From: Bacteroidota bacterium
GTDB lineage: Bacteria > Bacteroidota > Bacteroidia > Sphingobacteriales > Sphingobacteriaceae
DNA: 64,000 nucleotides
Direction of reading: 5' to 3'
Assembly (NCBI GenBank): GCA_026224775.1
Contig: JAMFRP010000013.1
Span: 186,001 to 250,000 of the forward strand
The notes beneath the pieces are model-generated. The model had not been told where the DNA came from. It worked only from the letters and a program-made list of their open reading frames with translations, and made no database searches. The translations under genes were made by a program, and so were the position numbers. This document shows positions 20,871-30,697 of the stretch, one piece after another (position 1 is the stretch's first letter; every line of letters starts with the position of its first letter).

Positions 20871-22022
20871 CTATTTGGCCAACCTGTAAACTTCGCTTCC
20901 CGCCAGTAAAAAGCATCCTAATCCATAATCTTCAAAATCAGGAATTTTATCATAACCTAATGGCTGGCCATCCTTAGGCTCCTTTCCAGTCCCCTGCACA
21001 TATCCCAGCATTCCATCAGGATGCAGACAATCGTTTACCAAAGCATTCCAGGCCTTAGCAACTACGGGGTGGTATGTCTTTTCATCCAATATCTTATGAT
21101 TAATACCCCAGGCTATACCGTAGGTAAACAATGCGGTGCCCGTCAGTTCCTTACCTCCAAAATGCGTGGAGTCCATTAAACTCACATTCCAGAATCCATC
21201 CCTCCGTTGTAGCGGAATCAGTGCAGCAATCATTTCTTTATAGGTTTGCAAATATTCCGCTCTGTGGGGGCCATCCTCCGGCATGGTTTTCAATACTTTC
21301 ACCAAAGCGGCCAATACCCACCCGTTTCCCCTCGCCCAGTAACAGCTAGCCCCGTTCGGTTCTTTATATGGCGGAACAAAGTCCTTATCCCTCCACCACA
21401 AATGTTCCGTTTTGTTGTACAAGCCGTTACCACCATGTACATTTTTAGTGTAATTGTAAATATCGAACATTTTTTCATAGTAGCGGTTATCGTTAGTTAT
21501 GGCCCCCAACTTTGCGAAAACCGGCATTGCCATTTGCAACGCATCCACCCAATTCCAGTCGTCTTTTTTATCGCTGTTAACCATCAGATCAATACATTCC
21601 TTAATGCCATTCAGCCTTTCCGGTTTCTTATCAAGAACATAAAGGTCAAGATACGTTTGGCTGCAACACTGATTATCAGCGTTTCTGGTATTGGGCTTAT
21701 CGCGGGGTTGCCATTGGTGCTTTTCCGACCAATCAACCGCGTAATTATAGAATCCCTGTTTCGGATCTATCTTGTAAAGGCTCATTAGCCCTTCGTAATA
21801 AACGGCCCGCGTCCACAGATTACTGGTGCGCGTTATGCCCTTTACCGTTACACCCAGCCCCGGATCAGGCCATTTCTTCATAAAGTAATCGTTGGCCAAT
21901 TCCATTGCCTTCAAAATTTTGCGGTGTCCTGGTAGCTTTTGCTGCGCAAGCCCGGTAAGCGTTATACCCGAGACGCAGGCAACAGTTAGTATTAGTGCTG
22001 TTAAATATTTTAGCTTCATCAT
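20871..22022 (-). CDS. Glycoside hydrolase family 105 (unsaturated rhamnogalacturonyl / glucuronyl hydrolase)
   Basis: (alpha/alpha)6 fold signatures 'DNQCCSQTYLDLY', 'WWRDKDFVPPYKEPNGASCYWARGNGWVLAALVKVL'. Confidence 0.88.
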   Translation of the reverse strand: MMKLKYLTALILTVACVSGITLTGLAQQKLPGHRKILKAMELANDYFMKKWPDPGLGVTVKGITRTSNLWTRAVYYEGLMSLYKIDPKQGFYNYAVDWSEKHQWQPRDKPNTRNADNQCCSQTYLDLYVLDKKPERLNGIKECIDLMVNSDKKDDWNWVDALQMAMPVFAKLGAITNDNRYYEKMFDIYNYTKNVHGGNGLYNKTEHLWWRDKDFVPPYKEPNGASCYWARGNGWVLAALVKVLKTMPEDGPHRAEYLQTYKEMIAALIPLQRRDGFWNVSLMDSTHFGGKELTGTALFTYGIAWGINHKILDEKTYHPVVAKAWNALVNDCLHPDGMLGYVQGTGKEPKDGQPLGYDKIPDFEDYGLGCFLLAGSEVYRLAK

Positions 22023-22029
22023 TGATCGA

Positions 22030-24870
22030 TCATGGGTTTAGTTTTAACAAAGGAACCAGTTCTACCAAACCTTCAATTCCTGAAGGTTTCGGATTCCATT
22101 TAGCAGCGGTGAATAATCCGTCCGGCCCACGGTTTTCAGGAAAATGCGCCGGAAAGTTTGTATTGTAAAATACCTTATAAGGGATATTTTCCCTATCCAT
22201 TTGGATGATTCTGTTAGCCATCAAATTAGCTACACGAACTTCAAGTTTGTTTTGCGCAAGTAAAGATGAAACGGGAATATTAACGGTATATACAGGCCCC
22301 AGTAATGTGGCCAGCTTTTTGCCATTCAGGAACACATCGGCGTTCTCGTGCACTTTTTGAAACCGGAGCTGCCATGCCGCCGCGGTACCTTTGGGTTTTG
22401 CAAAAACAATATTATAACTCGCCGTTCCCGAAAAGAACTTATATACATCCCCGCCAAACCCGGTCCATGATTTGAGGTCTTCCGTTTGAACCGGAGGTGG
22501 TAATACCGAACCGCCATCTATAAAATGTATTTTCCATTGTCCTGTAACAGGTACTGCTGCACCGCCAACCTTGTAATAGGTGTAAGCTGTACCAGCAATC
22601 GCAACTGGCGAAGCGCTCAAAAGGCAACTCTCGCCCTGATGCAATTGAAGATATACTTTTGTTCCTGCCTTAATTTTTCGGATAGCAGCAAGGCCTGCCT
22701 TTTGGTTCATCGGATCGTAAACTGCTACTGAAGCTGCACCTGTATTAATTGTTACCCAACCATCAAAGTCTTTATCACCATTATTGGCAATGAAATAAAG
22801 TGTTTTGGTTCCTATTTTCCGCCTTAAAAACGCTAATCCATTATCCGTTAACGCTTCCCGCCTGATTTTTCCTGCGGATAGTAACTGATCGATATCATCG
22901 CCAATCATCACAGTACCTTTGCCTACGCTGGCCACTTTTACACCATTACTTTTGTCAATAAAGTTCAAGGACGAAACGAGTTGCTTAAATTTTGCTTCAC
23001 GGTCCTGCAAATTACCTAAACCCGGAACTTCTGATGGAAGCTTCTTATAAACAAGCACATTGGCCCCGCTTTTTGCAAGTGCAATTAGCTTATCGAGCGT
23101 AGCAAGATCAATAACCTTGCAAGCAGGCAATACAATTGTTTTATAGTGGCGATCACCTTCTGTAACCAGATCATTGCCTGACAATTTTATTTGCTGTATC
23201 TGTTTGTCAGAAATGAAATCAAAGGTATAACCCTTTTCCAGCATTTTTGAAGAAGTTTCCTCAAAACCGGTGCCTTTGAAATCCGGTTTCATACCATCAT
23301 AATGCTTTAGCAGCGAACGGCCAGGTTCAGAAAAGCTGTCGTACAATGGATAATAGATTAAAACATCATTATCAGAAATCCCCTGTTGCAAGAATGATTG
23401 GCAACGAGCAATATAGTTGTTCAGCGTTGGGAAATCATGCCAGAAGGGATTGGTTGGCGAAAAATGGACTGCGGCATAAAATAACCAGCCGGGCCAGGCT
23501 GCGCCTTGCGGCGAGTAGGCAATTCCGTGGTAAAAAATGTGGTTTACACCGCCAATAAAATACTTATCAATTGCCTGTTTAACGTCGCCTAATGAGGAGA
23601 GGAAGTGATCATTTAACCATGTCGCCGATTCAGACGAAGCCAGCGACTTGCCCATTACATCGGCAGCCGAAGTCGCAAATTTAAATCGCAGGATCTCGGT
23701 TCCCTCTGTTTCCGGAATATCAACGGCCGCGTACAGATCGAGAATATTGGCAGGAGAACCATGCGACTGGTTTCGGATTAGTTTACGTTGCGCACGTCCC
23801 CAGGCATGCCAGGGGCGCGTAAAGTTATCCAGCAACAGTTCCGATATCGTTTCCCTGTAGTCGGTTATTACCCGTTTGTTGGTTTCTTCGTCACTTTTAC
23901 CCAACAGCGCGGGTAAAAAGTTTCGCAAGTCATAGCCTCGGCGTTTCTGAAACTCGTCAAAAAACTCCGGGGTAGTGTTGGCCTGCCCACGGGCATCGTC
24001 CACTTCATAGGAATCGTTGAAGTATGCACGGATACCGCTTACATCATAGCTTTTAAATGCCCCATCAAAGCGGTGCAAGTAATCCTCAATGGCCTTTTTT
24101 GAAAAATGATCAATAGCATATCCTTCCCCCTCCGGCGCTGCCCTTTCCACCATTTTGCCATGCCAACCCTGGAACATAGCATACAACTGCCAGTCACTTC
24201 CCGGAGGGGCTGTCCAGTGCAGCTTATCGTCTGCGCCAACTTTATCCGTTAGATTAATAGCATGGCCATTATTATCATAGGCCATCAGCACTTTCAGCGG
24301 GATTTTTTTTTCAAACCGAACCTGGTCTAATGCCATCAGCTGCAGATTTTTATTCGCGCTTACAGGCTCGATAAGTTGTGTAATAGGTACTTCCTGGCCG
24401 TCTGCCCTTACCAATGGCTGCTGAGTGAACACTACGGAGTCGGTCAGTTCAGTCCCACCCTTAATTTCAAAAGTTTTCCAGAACATTTCCTTGCTGGCAT
24501 CTTCACTGGTTACCCAGGGGCCGCCAAATGGCCACCCAGTGGCATTTGCCATGTCAATGCCCATATTAAGGCGTTTGGCTTCATTTAGCGTAAACTGAAA
24601 CATATTCATCCACTCCGGTGATAAATATGGGATAAACTCGTTTTCATGACCTTTTACGCCATAAATCGGTGTCACTTCCAAACCGCCGATACCGGCTTTT
24701 TGGTATTCACTCATATTCCAGGAAAGATCCTTCTTATTTACAGCGCTACCTTCCCACCACCAGCGTGCCCATGGTTTATTGAGTGTGGTTATTTTGGGCC
24801 AGGTTATCTGGGCAAACGACAGCTGATAACTCATGCAAAGTGCTAAAACAACGAATATTTTTGATGACAT
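22030..24870 (-). CDS. Alpha-L-rhamnosidase-like glycosyl hydrolase (GH106 type)
   Basis: 'KPWARWWWEGSAVNKKDLSWNMSEYQKAGIGGLEVTPIYG' N-terminus and C-terminal beta-sandwich; start set at MSSKIFVVLALCMSYQLSFAQ, the signal peptide, instead of the longer ORF start. Confidence 0.85.
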   Translation of the reverse strand: MSSKIFVVLALCMSYQLSFAQITWPKITTLNKPWARWWWEGSAVNKKDLSWNMSEYQKAGIGGLEVTPIYGVKGHENEFIPYLSPEWMNMFQFTLNEAKRLNMGIDMANATGWPFGGPWVTSEDASKEMFWKTFEIKGGTELTDSVVFTQQPLVRADGQEVPITQLIEPVSANKNLQLMALDQVRFEKKIPLKVLMAYDNNGHAINLTDKVGADDKLHWTAPPGSDWQLYAMFQGWHGKMVERAAPEGEGYAIDHFSKKAIEDYLHRFDGAFKSYDVSGIRAYFNDSYEVDDARGQANTTPEFFDEFQKRRGYDLRNFLPALLGKSDEETNKRVITDYRETISELLLDNFTRPWHAWGRAQRKLIRNQSHGSPANILDLYAAVDIPETEGTEILRFKFATSAADVMGKSLASSESATWLNDHFLSSLGDVKQAIDKYFIGGVNHIFYHGIAYSPQGAAWPGWLFYAAVHFSPTNPFWHDFPTLNNYIARCQSFLQQGISDNDVLIYYPLYDSFSEPGRSLLKHYDGMKPDFKGTGFEETSSKMLEKGYTFDFISDKQIQQIKLSGNDLVTEGDRHYKTIVLPACKVIDLATLDKLIALAKSGANVLVYKKLPSEVPGLGNLQDREAKFKQLVSSLNFIDKSNGVKVASVGKGTVMIGDDIDQLLSAGKIRREALTDNGLAFLRRKIGTKTLYFIANNGDKDFDGWVTINTGAASVAVYDPMNQKAGLAAIRKIKAGTKVYLQLHQGESCLLSASPVAIAGTAYTYYKVGGAAVPVTGQWKIHFIDGGSVLPPPVQTEDLKSWTGFGGDVYKFFSGTASYNIVFAKPKGTAAAWQLRFQKVHENADVFLNGKKLATLLGPVYTVNIPVSSLLAQNKLEVRVANLMANRIIQMDRENIPYKVFYNTNFPAHFPENRGPDGLFTAAKWNPKPSGIEGLVELVPLLKLNP

Positions 24871-24892
24871 AAATAGTATATTAACTGTAAAG

Positions 24893-26110
24893 TTAGTGTT
24901 TGGTAATTTCAACCGCATATATTTGCTCACTCCCTTCAAAGTTTGCACGAAAGATGATCCACTTCTCATCCGGCGAAAAATGAACATTAGGCTCCAGTTT
25001 ATAATGATGATTTTTCATATTGACCAACTTTTCGGATACAAAATGATCACCTTCCGGGTGGAACAGATAAATCCACATACCATCAGGGGCCTTAGCTACC
25101 TGCTTAGGATCCCCCCCATCGCCTGCAAATAAATTTTCAGCTTTGTTTACGTTGAAATGGATCGACCACTCATTGCGCTGCATTTGATATACCCGGTCTT
25201 CTTTCCCTGTCCGCATATTAATACCTGCCAAAAAGAAGGTTTGGCCTTTGGGTTTTTGCAGATCAAACCACTCATGGCGGCCACGTGGCGAAAAAAATTC
25301 ATGGCCGGCAATTTCATTCACCATGGTACGTTTATGCATCAGCTTTGCCTCTCCTGTTTGTATATTGATGTTCCATATGCGATCATTCTTTTCCCAGGGT
25401 CCTTCATGGCAAAATGATAGCAGATTTGGATCGGTAGGCGAAAAAAGAAGATGATTAGTCCATTCATTTTCCCGGTGTATTTCTTTCATTTCCCTTGTTT
25501 TGGTATTGATCACGTAAAGGATATGTTCTATGTGCGCATCATAAATACGGTTAAAATAATCATGTTTTTCGGGATATTGTGTATAGATCTCGCGTTCCTG
25601 GTCGCCGGTTGCCTTTACACATGCCAAATAAGTACCGTCGGCGTTTACCGTACCTACACGTCCGTTAAACCCTGCAGGGAAAGTGTAGATAAATCTTGTG
25701 CTATGGGTATCTGCATTTACGGCAAAAACACTATCGCCGCACTGGTAAAATGCTTCGCGCGTTTTGGCGCAAACCATCTCACCTGATACATGATGACGGT
25801 TGGTTAGCTGCGTACTCTTCATAGTGCTGAGATTCATCACAAAAAGCTGCGTTCCAGCATCGGTGCTCCCATAAAAAACCATCATATCACCTTCACCTTT
25901 TGACGGCAGAAAGCAGGGATTATTGAAGTAAAAACTGCTGTTAGTGCCTTCACGGCGCGACAAGCGTATCAGTTTATGGCCTGTATCTTTATCAATCCAC
26001 TCCAGCGGCATAAGTTTGCCTCCTGTTTCCATTACTTCCTGAGCTTTAACCTTACTACTTATACACCAGGGCAACAATGTAAGGGCTATTAAATAGAATT
26101 TCTTTCTCAT
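24893..26110 (-). CDS. Oligogalacturonate lyase (PL22-like)
   Basis: 'DKDTGHKLIRLSRREGTNSSFYFNNPCF', 'GHEFFSPRGRHEWFDLQKPKGQ'; beta-propeller style protein; pectin PUL context. Confidence 0.82.
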   Translation of the reverse strand: MRKKFYLIALTLLPWCISSKVKAQEVMETGGKLMPLEWIDKDTGHKLIRLSRREGTNSSFYFNNPCFLPSKGEGDMMVFYGSTDAGTQLFVMNLSTMKSTQLTNRHHVSGEMVCAKTREAFYQCGDSVFAVNADTHSTRFIYTFPAGFNGRVGTVNADGTYLACVKATGDQEREIYTQYPEKHDYFNRIYDAHIEHILYVINTKTREMKEIHRENEWTNHLLFSPTDPNLLSFCHEGPWEKNDRIWNINIQTGEAKLMHKRTMVNEIAGHEFFSPRGRHEWFDLQKPKGQTFFLAGINMRTGKEDRVYQMQRNEWSIHFNVNKAENLFAGDGGDPKQVAKAPDGMWIYLFHPEGDHFVSEKLVNMKNHHYKLEPNVHFSPDEKWIIFRANFEGSEQIYAVEITKH

Positions 26111-26275
26111 ATACAGTCGGTTTTTGTTTAATTGATTAGTTAAATTTCAATTACTATATCCGTCAAAATTGCAAACGGAACCATGAAGGTTATCCGTGCC
26201 TTTTAAAACCAGGCATAGCATAATGCATCGGAATTAGTGTTTAATTGGTATGCTGATAAAATTAAAACACAAAAC

Positions 26276-26356
26276 GTTTTCGCCTATCCTGCACTGTCCT
26301 GTACCCGGTATTATTGAAGTGGGACGGATACAGGACAGTGCAGGATAGGCGAAAAC
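26276..26356. repeat. Near-perfect 32-bp inverted repeat with 17-nt spacer
   Basis: Left arm gttttcgcctatcctgcactgtcctgtacccg; right arm cggatacaggacagtgcaggataggcgaaaac; one mismatch in 32 bp. Confidence 0.95.
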
Positions 26357-26425
26357 CGTTGTTGAGCGTATATTTGATGTATTAGCTTCCTGATAACTAA
26401 AATATAAACCATCTATATCCTGCCA

Positions 26426-28222
26426 GTGAAATCTATTCATAAAATTCAACAATTGCTCAGCTGCTGCCTGCTGAGCCTGATGCTTTGCTTTTTGACCAAT
26501 TGCAAATCGCAAAAGCTATTATCATCACAAGGCTTTGCCAAAAAAGGTGGGAGTTTGCCCGTTCTTGAACTGCCTCCACCTGCGCCAATGCCAAAAATCC
26601 CCGACCCGCTGCCGATTAATTCGGTAGCACTTGGCGACACAGCAGGCGTTAAGGCAGTTAAAATGGATTTCCCTATGGCATCAGGGCCGTTTCAACCTAC
26701 CTGGAAATCTATCGGCGAAAATTATCAGGAAAGTGCCATTGGCTGGTTACGCGAAGCTAAGTTTGGCATCTGGGTACACTTCGGGCCGCAGTCTGCCGGT
26801 ATGAGCGGCGATTGGTTTGCCCGTAAAATGTATATTAAAGGTACAACCGCTTATGAAAATCACCTCAAAAAATACGGCTCCCCGGTAGATTCGGGCTACA
26901 AAGAAGTGCTTCGCGACTGGAATCCCAGGAAACTCGATCCTGAGAAATATGTTAAACTTTACCATCGTATCGGCGCAAGATTCCTGCTTATACAAGGTGT
27001 CCATCATGACAATTTTGATTTGTGGAATTCAAAATACCAACCCTGGAATGCTGTGAACATCGGCCCGCATAAAGACTTGCTTGCTTTGTGGGCAAAAGCG
27101 GCAAAGAAAGAAGGTATGCATTTTGGTATCGCCTTTCATCACGAATATAGCTGGTGGTGGTTTCAATCCGCATTCCGCACCGATAGCGCCGGCAGAATGT
27201 TTGATGGCCGCCTTACGTTAGCGGATGGCAAGGGCAAATGGTGGGAAGGCTATGATCCGAAGTTGCTTTACGGCATTAACTTAAGGGAGTATAAAGGTAT
27301 AGACGAGTTTCAATATCGCCCGGACGAAGGTATTTTCACCAGGCATCTCGATTATGCAAAATGGTACGCAGACCGTTGGGCCTTGCGGATATTGGATGCG
27401 GTTAATAAATACGATCCCGATTTCATTTATACCGATGGCGACAGTTCTCAGCCATTTAGTGGATGGAGAACGGGTACGGGCTTCAAATCCGACGCCGATG
27501 AACGCATGATCGCGTCTTACTTTAACCTCGAATTGGCACGTCATGGCAAGCAGGATGTATTTAGTATCACCAAGTTTTTTCCTGCCGGGCAAAAAGGAAT
27601 TGTGACGACGTTTGAGGGTCGTTACCCCCATACAATTAAAACAGATCAGCCATGGCTAGGCGAGAATGCTGTTGGTGACTGGTTTTATAGGCCTGATATT
27701 ATCTACGATGCACGATTTGTGATCCATTGCCTTTTAGAGTATGTGTGCAGAGACGGTGCTTACGCGGTGAACATACCGATCAGGCCGGATGGTTCACTGG
27801 AACCGGCTTGTATAAAAATGCTTAATGCCATTGGAGATTGGATGAAGGTGAACGGCAGCGCCATCTACGGCAGTAAAGCATGGGTTAAAGAAGGTGAAGG
27901 GAAAGATGGGAAAATCCATATGATACCTGCCGGTAGTTTGAGCGCTAAGCAAGCTGCATTTCGATACGAACCTGAAGATATTCGTTTTACGGTAGGTAAA
28001 GACGGCAAATTGAATGTATTTACGATGATGGTTCCTCCATCAGGTTCAAAAATCACCGTACATTCTTTAAAAAAGGGCGGGGATTATGATAAACCTATTT
28101 CGTCTATAAAACTGCTGGGGTACAATGGAAATATCCAGTGGTCACAAACCGAAGATGGATTGATCATCACTCTTCCTGCTATGGATAAATTTAAAACGGC
28201 CCTCTGTTTTTCGATCAACTAA
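26426..28222 (+). CDS. Alpha-L-fucosidase-like glycoside hydrolase (GH29 type), lipoprotein
   Basis: Lipobox-like 'LCFLTNC'; 'WLREAKFGIWVHFGPQSAGMSGDWFARKMY', 'RFLLIQGVHHDNFDLWNSKYQPWNAVNIGPHKDLLALW', C-terminal beta domain. Confidence 0.82.
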   Translation: MKSIHKIQQLLSCCLLSLMLCFLTNCKSQKLLSSQGFAKKGGSLPVLELPPPAPMPKIPDPLPINSVALGDTAGVKAVKMDFPMASGPFQPTWKSIGENYQESAIGWLREAKFGIWVHFGPQSAGMSGDWFARKMYIKGTTAYENHLKKYGSPVDSGYKEVLRDWNPRKLDPEKYVKLYHRIGARFLLIQGVHHDNFDLWNSKYQPWNAVNIGPHKDLLALWAKAAKKEGMHFGIAFHHEYSWWWFQSAFRTDSAGRMFDGRLTLADGKGKWWEGYDPKLLYGINLREYKGIDEFQYRPDEGIFTRHLDYAKWYADRWALRILDAVNKYDPDFIYTDGDSSQPFSGWRTGTGFKSDADERMIASYFNLELARHGKQDVFSITKFFPAGQKGIVTTFEGRYPHTIKTDQPWLGENAVGDWFYRPDIIYDARFVIHCLLEYVCRDGAYAVNIPIRPDGSLEPACIKMLNAIGDWMKVNGSAIYGSKAWVKEGEGKDGKIHMIPAGSLSAKQAAFRYEPEDIRFTVGKDGKLNVFTMMVPPSGSKITVHSLKKGGDYDKPISSIKLLGYNGNIQWSQTEDGLIITLPAMDKFKTALCFSIN

Positions 28223-28305
28223 TTGCTGATAACAAAAATTATTTTTAGCAACTTTCTATCGCCCTGGTGATACACGACATAATTTACATTAATCAAACCC
28301 AACAA

Positions 28306-28337
28306 AAAAGCCTCTCTATTTACATAGAAAGGCTTTT
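28306..28337. terminator. Bidirectional intrinsic terminator between the GH29 gene and tRNA-Arg
   Basis: aaaagcctctctat-ttaca-tagaaaggctttt hairpin with A/T flanks on both sides. Confidence 0.75.
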
Positions 28338-28341
28338 GTTG

Positions 28342-28415
28342 TGATCCCATCAGGATTCGAACCTGAGACCTACTGATTAGAAATCAGTTGCTCTATCCAG
28401 CTGAGCTATGGGACC
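28342..28415 (-). tRNA. tRNA-Arg (anticodon TCT)
   Basis: Reverse complement ggtcccatagctcagctggatagagcaactgatttctaatcagtaggtctcaggttcgaatcctgatgggatca folds as a cloverleaf; anticodon loop tttctaa; T-loop ttcgaat. Confidence 0.97.
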
Positions 28416-28500
28416 CCGCAATAATTTGCAGCTGCAAAGATGCAAATTTCTTGCAAAAAAGTAAATTTTAAATACAGGTTGTTAATTAACAGGTTATAAA

Positions 28501-29352
28501 CTACTTATCTGTCTTTTTGCCTTCGACTACCCAAAACAAACTATTTATAATAAGCTTATCTTCTATTGTATTATCTAAAGTATGCGATAATTCTTTATTG
28601 GTATGGTGATCGTAGTCCATATCGTTATGGCCCATGTTCATGTATACCATTTTGTAGTTTTTATTAGTCCATACAACCGGGTAATAGCCGCTATGCCATA
28701 TTTCGCTTTGCTTTGGGCCAGTACCCAGCGGGAAACTGGTTGAATCAATGGATAACAATATAGTAATATCAGGATTGGCGCGCAGGTCCTTTTCCCAGCG
28801 GTACCATTCATTGGGCTGTGATTTCCATAGCGTTGGCAGGCCCTTGGTAACCGGATGACGCGGATCTTCGACCCTTAAAATTGCTAACGTAGGGTGCCAG
28901 GTATTACTCACATATTGCCCCGAGCCTAAAAACATATTATGATACCAGTCCCAATTCGCCGGAACATCAGATGGGGTTAGCGCGAACGCCGAGAAGTGAA
29001 AACCGATCCAACCGCCGCCATTTTCCATATATTTTTGGAATGCGGCGCGTGCTGCCGGGTCTTCGGGGCGGGTATCTAAGAATATTACTGCCTGGTAATG
29101 TGAAAGGAACTCCGCATTCATATTGCCCCAGTTTGAGGTGGAATCATAGGCGAAATTGTATTTCTCCGCCATCTTAGGGAACCACCTATTGGCCTCATGC
29201 ACAAAACTGATGTGCGCCAGATCATTTTTGCCGGTATAAAAGGCTATTACATGAAATTTTGGCTTTTTGCTCTGTGCCTTAACGCTTGTAAAAGCAACCA
29301 ATAACAGGCAAAGGCTTACTAATAATCTATTTATTTTTTTAGATGACAACAT
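28501..29352 (-). CDS. ThuA-like domain-containing secreted protein
   Basis: Signal peptide; 'FHVIAFYTGKNDLAHISFVHEANRWFPKMAEKYNF', 'NGGGWIGFHFSAF', 'VWTNKNYKMVYMNMGHNDMDY'. Confidence 0.8.
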   Translation of the reverse strand: MLSSKKINRLLVSLCLLLVAFTSVKAQSKKPKFHVIAFYTGKNDLAHISFVHEANRWFPKMAEKYNFAYDSTSNWGNMNAEFLSHYQAVIFLDTRPEDPAARAAFQKYMENGGGWIGFHFSAFALTPSDVPANWDWYHNMFLGSGQYVSNTWHPTLAILRVEDPRHPVTKGLPTLWKSQPNEWYRWEKDLRANPDITILLSIDSTSFPLGTGPKQSEIWHSGYYPVVWTNKNYKMVYMNMGHNDMDYDHHTNKELSHTLDNTIEDKLIINSLFWVVEGKKTDK

Positions 29353-29830
29353 AATTACAGGTAATGGTTTATGGAAGTAAATATAGAACTTATATAGCTC
29401 AATCTGTTTTTAACCAACCCTGCAAATACCCTACAGCAATGGTAAACTAAAAAATATATTAAAGCATCGCGATGAAAAATAAACCAATTGATAATTTATT
29501 TCATTCAACCCAAACAACTGATATTATATTTTGTCATAACTAAACAATTTCCGTTTGCTTAGGCTTAAAATATCAAGCCAAATACATATAATTGTATTTT
29601 AATAAAAACTGATCTGTACTAGTAAAACCAATTGTGAGCTATCTGAAAATCGATTTTGCAAATTGATGTTTGTTTTTCAATAGCGATAATGTTGTTTTAA
29701 GTAACAATTTTATTGCTGATACCTATTACAAATATTTTTTTAGCCCCAATTTTTAATTTTAATAATACAAAGTGTTCTTTTTACAATAAGTAAATCATAC
29801 TTTTAACCGATTTTTTTAAAAACATAATTT

Positions 29831-30691
29831 ATGATCATAATTGCTGACGGTGGCTCAACTAAAACAAATTGGTGTTTGGTTACCGAGGAGGGGAAAAAAG
29901 TTTATTTTAATACAGAGGGTTATAACCCATATTTCTCAGACGAAGAGTATATCATCCAGTCGCTAAAGGAAAACCTACCTACAGACCTGGATTTAACCGC
30001 CATAACGGAAGTAAATTATTACGGCGCCGGATGTTCAACTGCTGATAAGCGCCAGATTGTTGAAAATGCAATGCAGGCTGTTTTCACCCATTCAAAAATT
30101 AATGTGGGTCATGATTTACTTGCTGCCGCAAGAGCATTATTAGGTAATACCGAAGGTTTTGCCGCTATTTTAGGTACAGGCACCAACACTTGTATTTATG
30201 ATGGAAAAGATGTAGCCAGCAATATTGATTCGGGTGCTTACATTTTAGGTGATGAAGGAAGCGGTTGTTATATCGGTAAAAAATTATTAACCGATTATAT
30301 CCGTGGTTATATGCCTGAGGCTGTTCGTAAAAACTTTTGGGATACCTTTCAGCTTACACCTGATGATATAAATGAGCGTGTTTATACTCAGCCACGTGCA
30401 AACCGTTTTTGCGCAAGCTTCAGCAAATTTGTTTATGATAACATTGTAAACATCGAATATTCAAGAAACATCGTTCGCACATCGTTCGAAGATTTCTTCC
30501 GTAACCTGGTAACACATTACCCTGACTATCAAAAATACACTTTTAACTGTATCGGTTCTGTAGGCTACAATTTCCGCAATGTGCTGGAAGAAGTTGCTAC
30601 CGAAAACGGTATGACCGTAGGCCGCATCATCCGCTCACCTATAGATGATTTGGTTAAATATCACTTAGAACTTGCTCCGTCGCATTCGTAG
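29831..30691 (+). CDS. BadF/BadG/BcrA/BcrD ATPase family (N-acetylglucosamine kinase-like)
   Basis: Phosphate-1 motif 'IIIADGGSTKTNW'; 'GHDLLAAARALLG'; 'AAILGTGTNTCIYDG'; 'AYILGDEGSGCYIGKKLL'. Confidence 0.88.
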   Translation: MIIIADGGSTKTNWCLVTEEGKKVYFNTEGYNPYFSDEEYIIQSLKENLPTDLDLTAITEVNYYGAGCSTADKRQIVENAMQAVFTHSKINVGHDLLAAARALLGNTEGFAAILGTGTNTCIYDGKDVASNIDSGAYILGDEGSGCYIGKKLLTDYIRGYMPEAVRKNFWDTFQLTPDDINERVYTQPRANRFCASFSKFVYDNIVNIEYSRNIVRTSFEDFFRNLVTHYPDYQKYTFNCIGSVGYNFRNVLEEVATENGMTVGRIIRSPIDDLVKYHLELAPSHS

Positions 30692-30697
30692 TTAGTT

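Noticed and set aside
21246-21788. 180-aa + strand ORF antisense to GH105
   Set aside because: Shadow ORF within a convincing CDS.
26234-26512. 92-aa minus-strand ORF over the 81-bp hairpin
   Set aside because: Created by the hairpin sequence and the GH29 signal region; no protein-like features.
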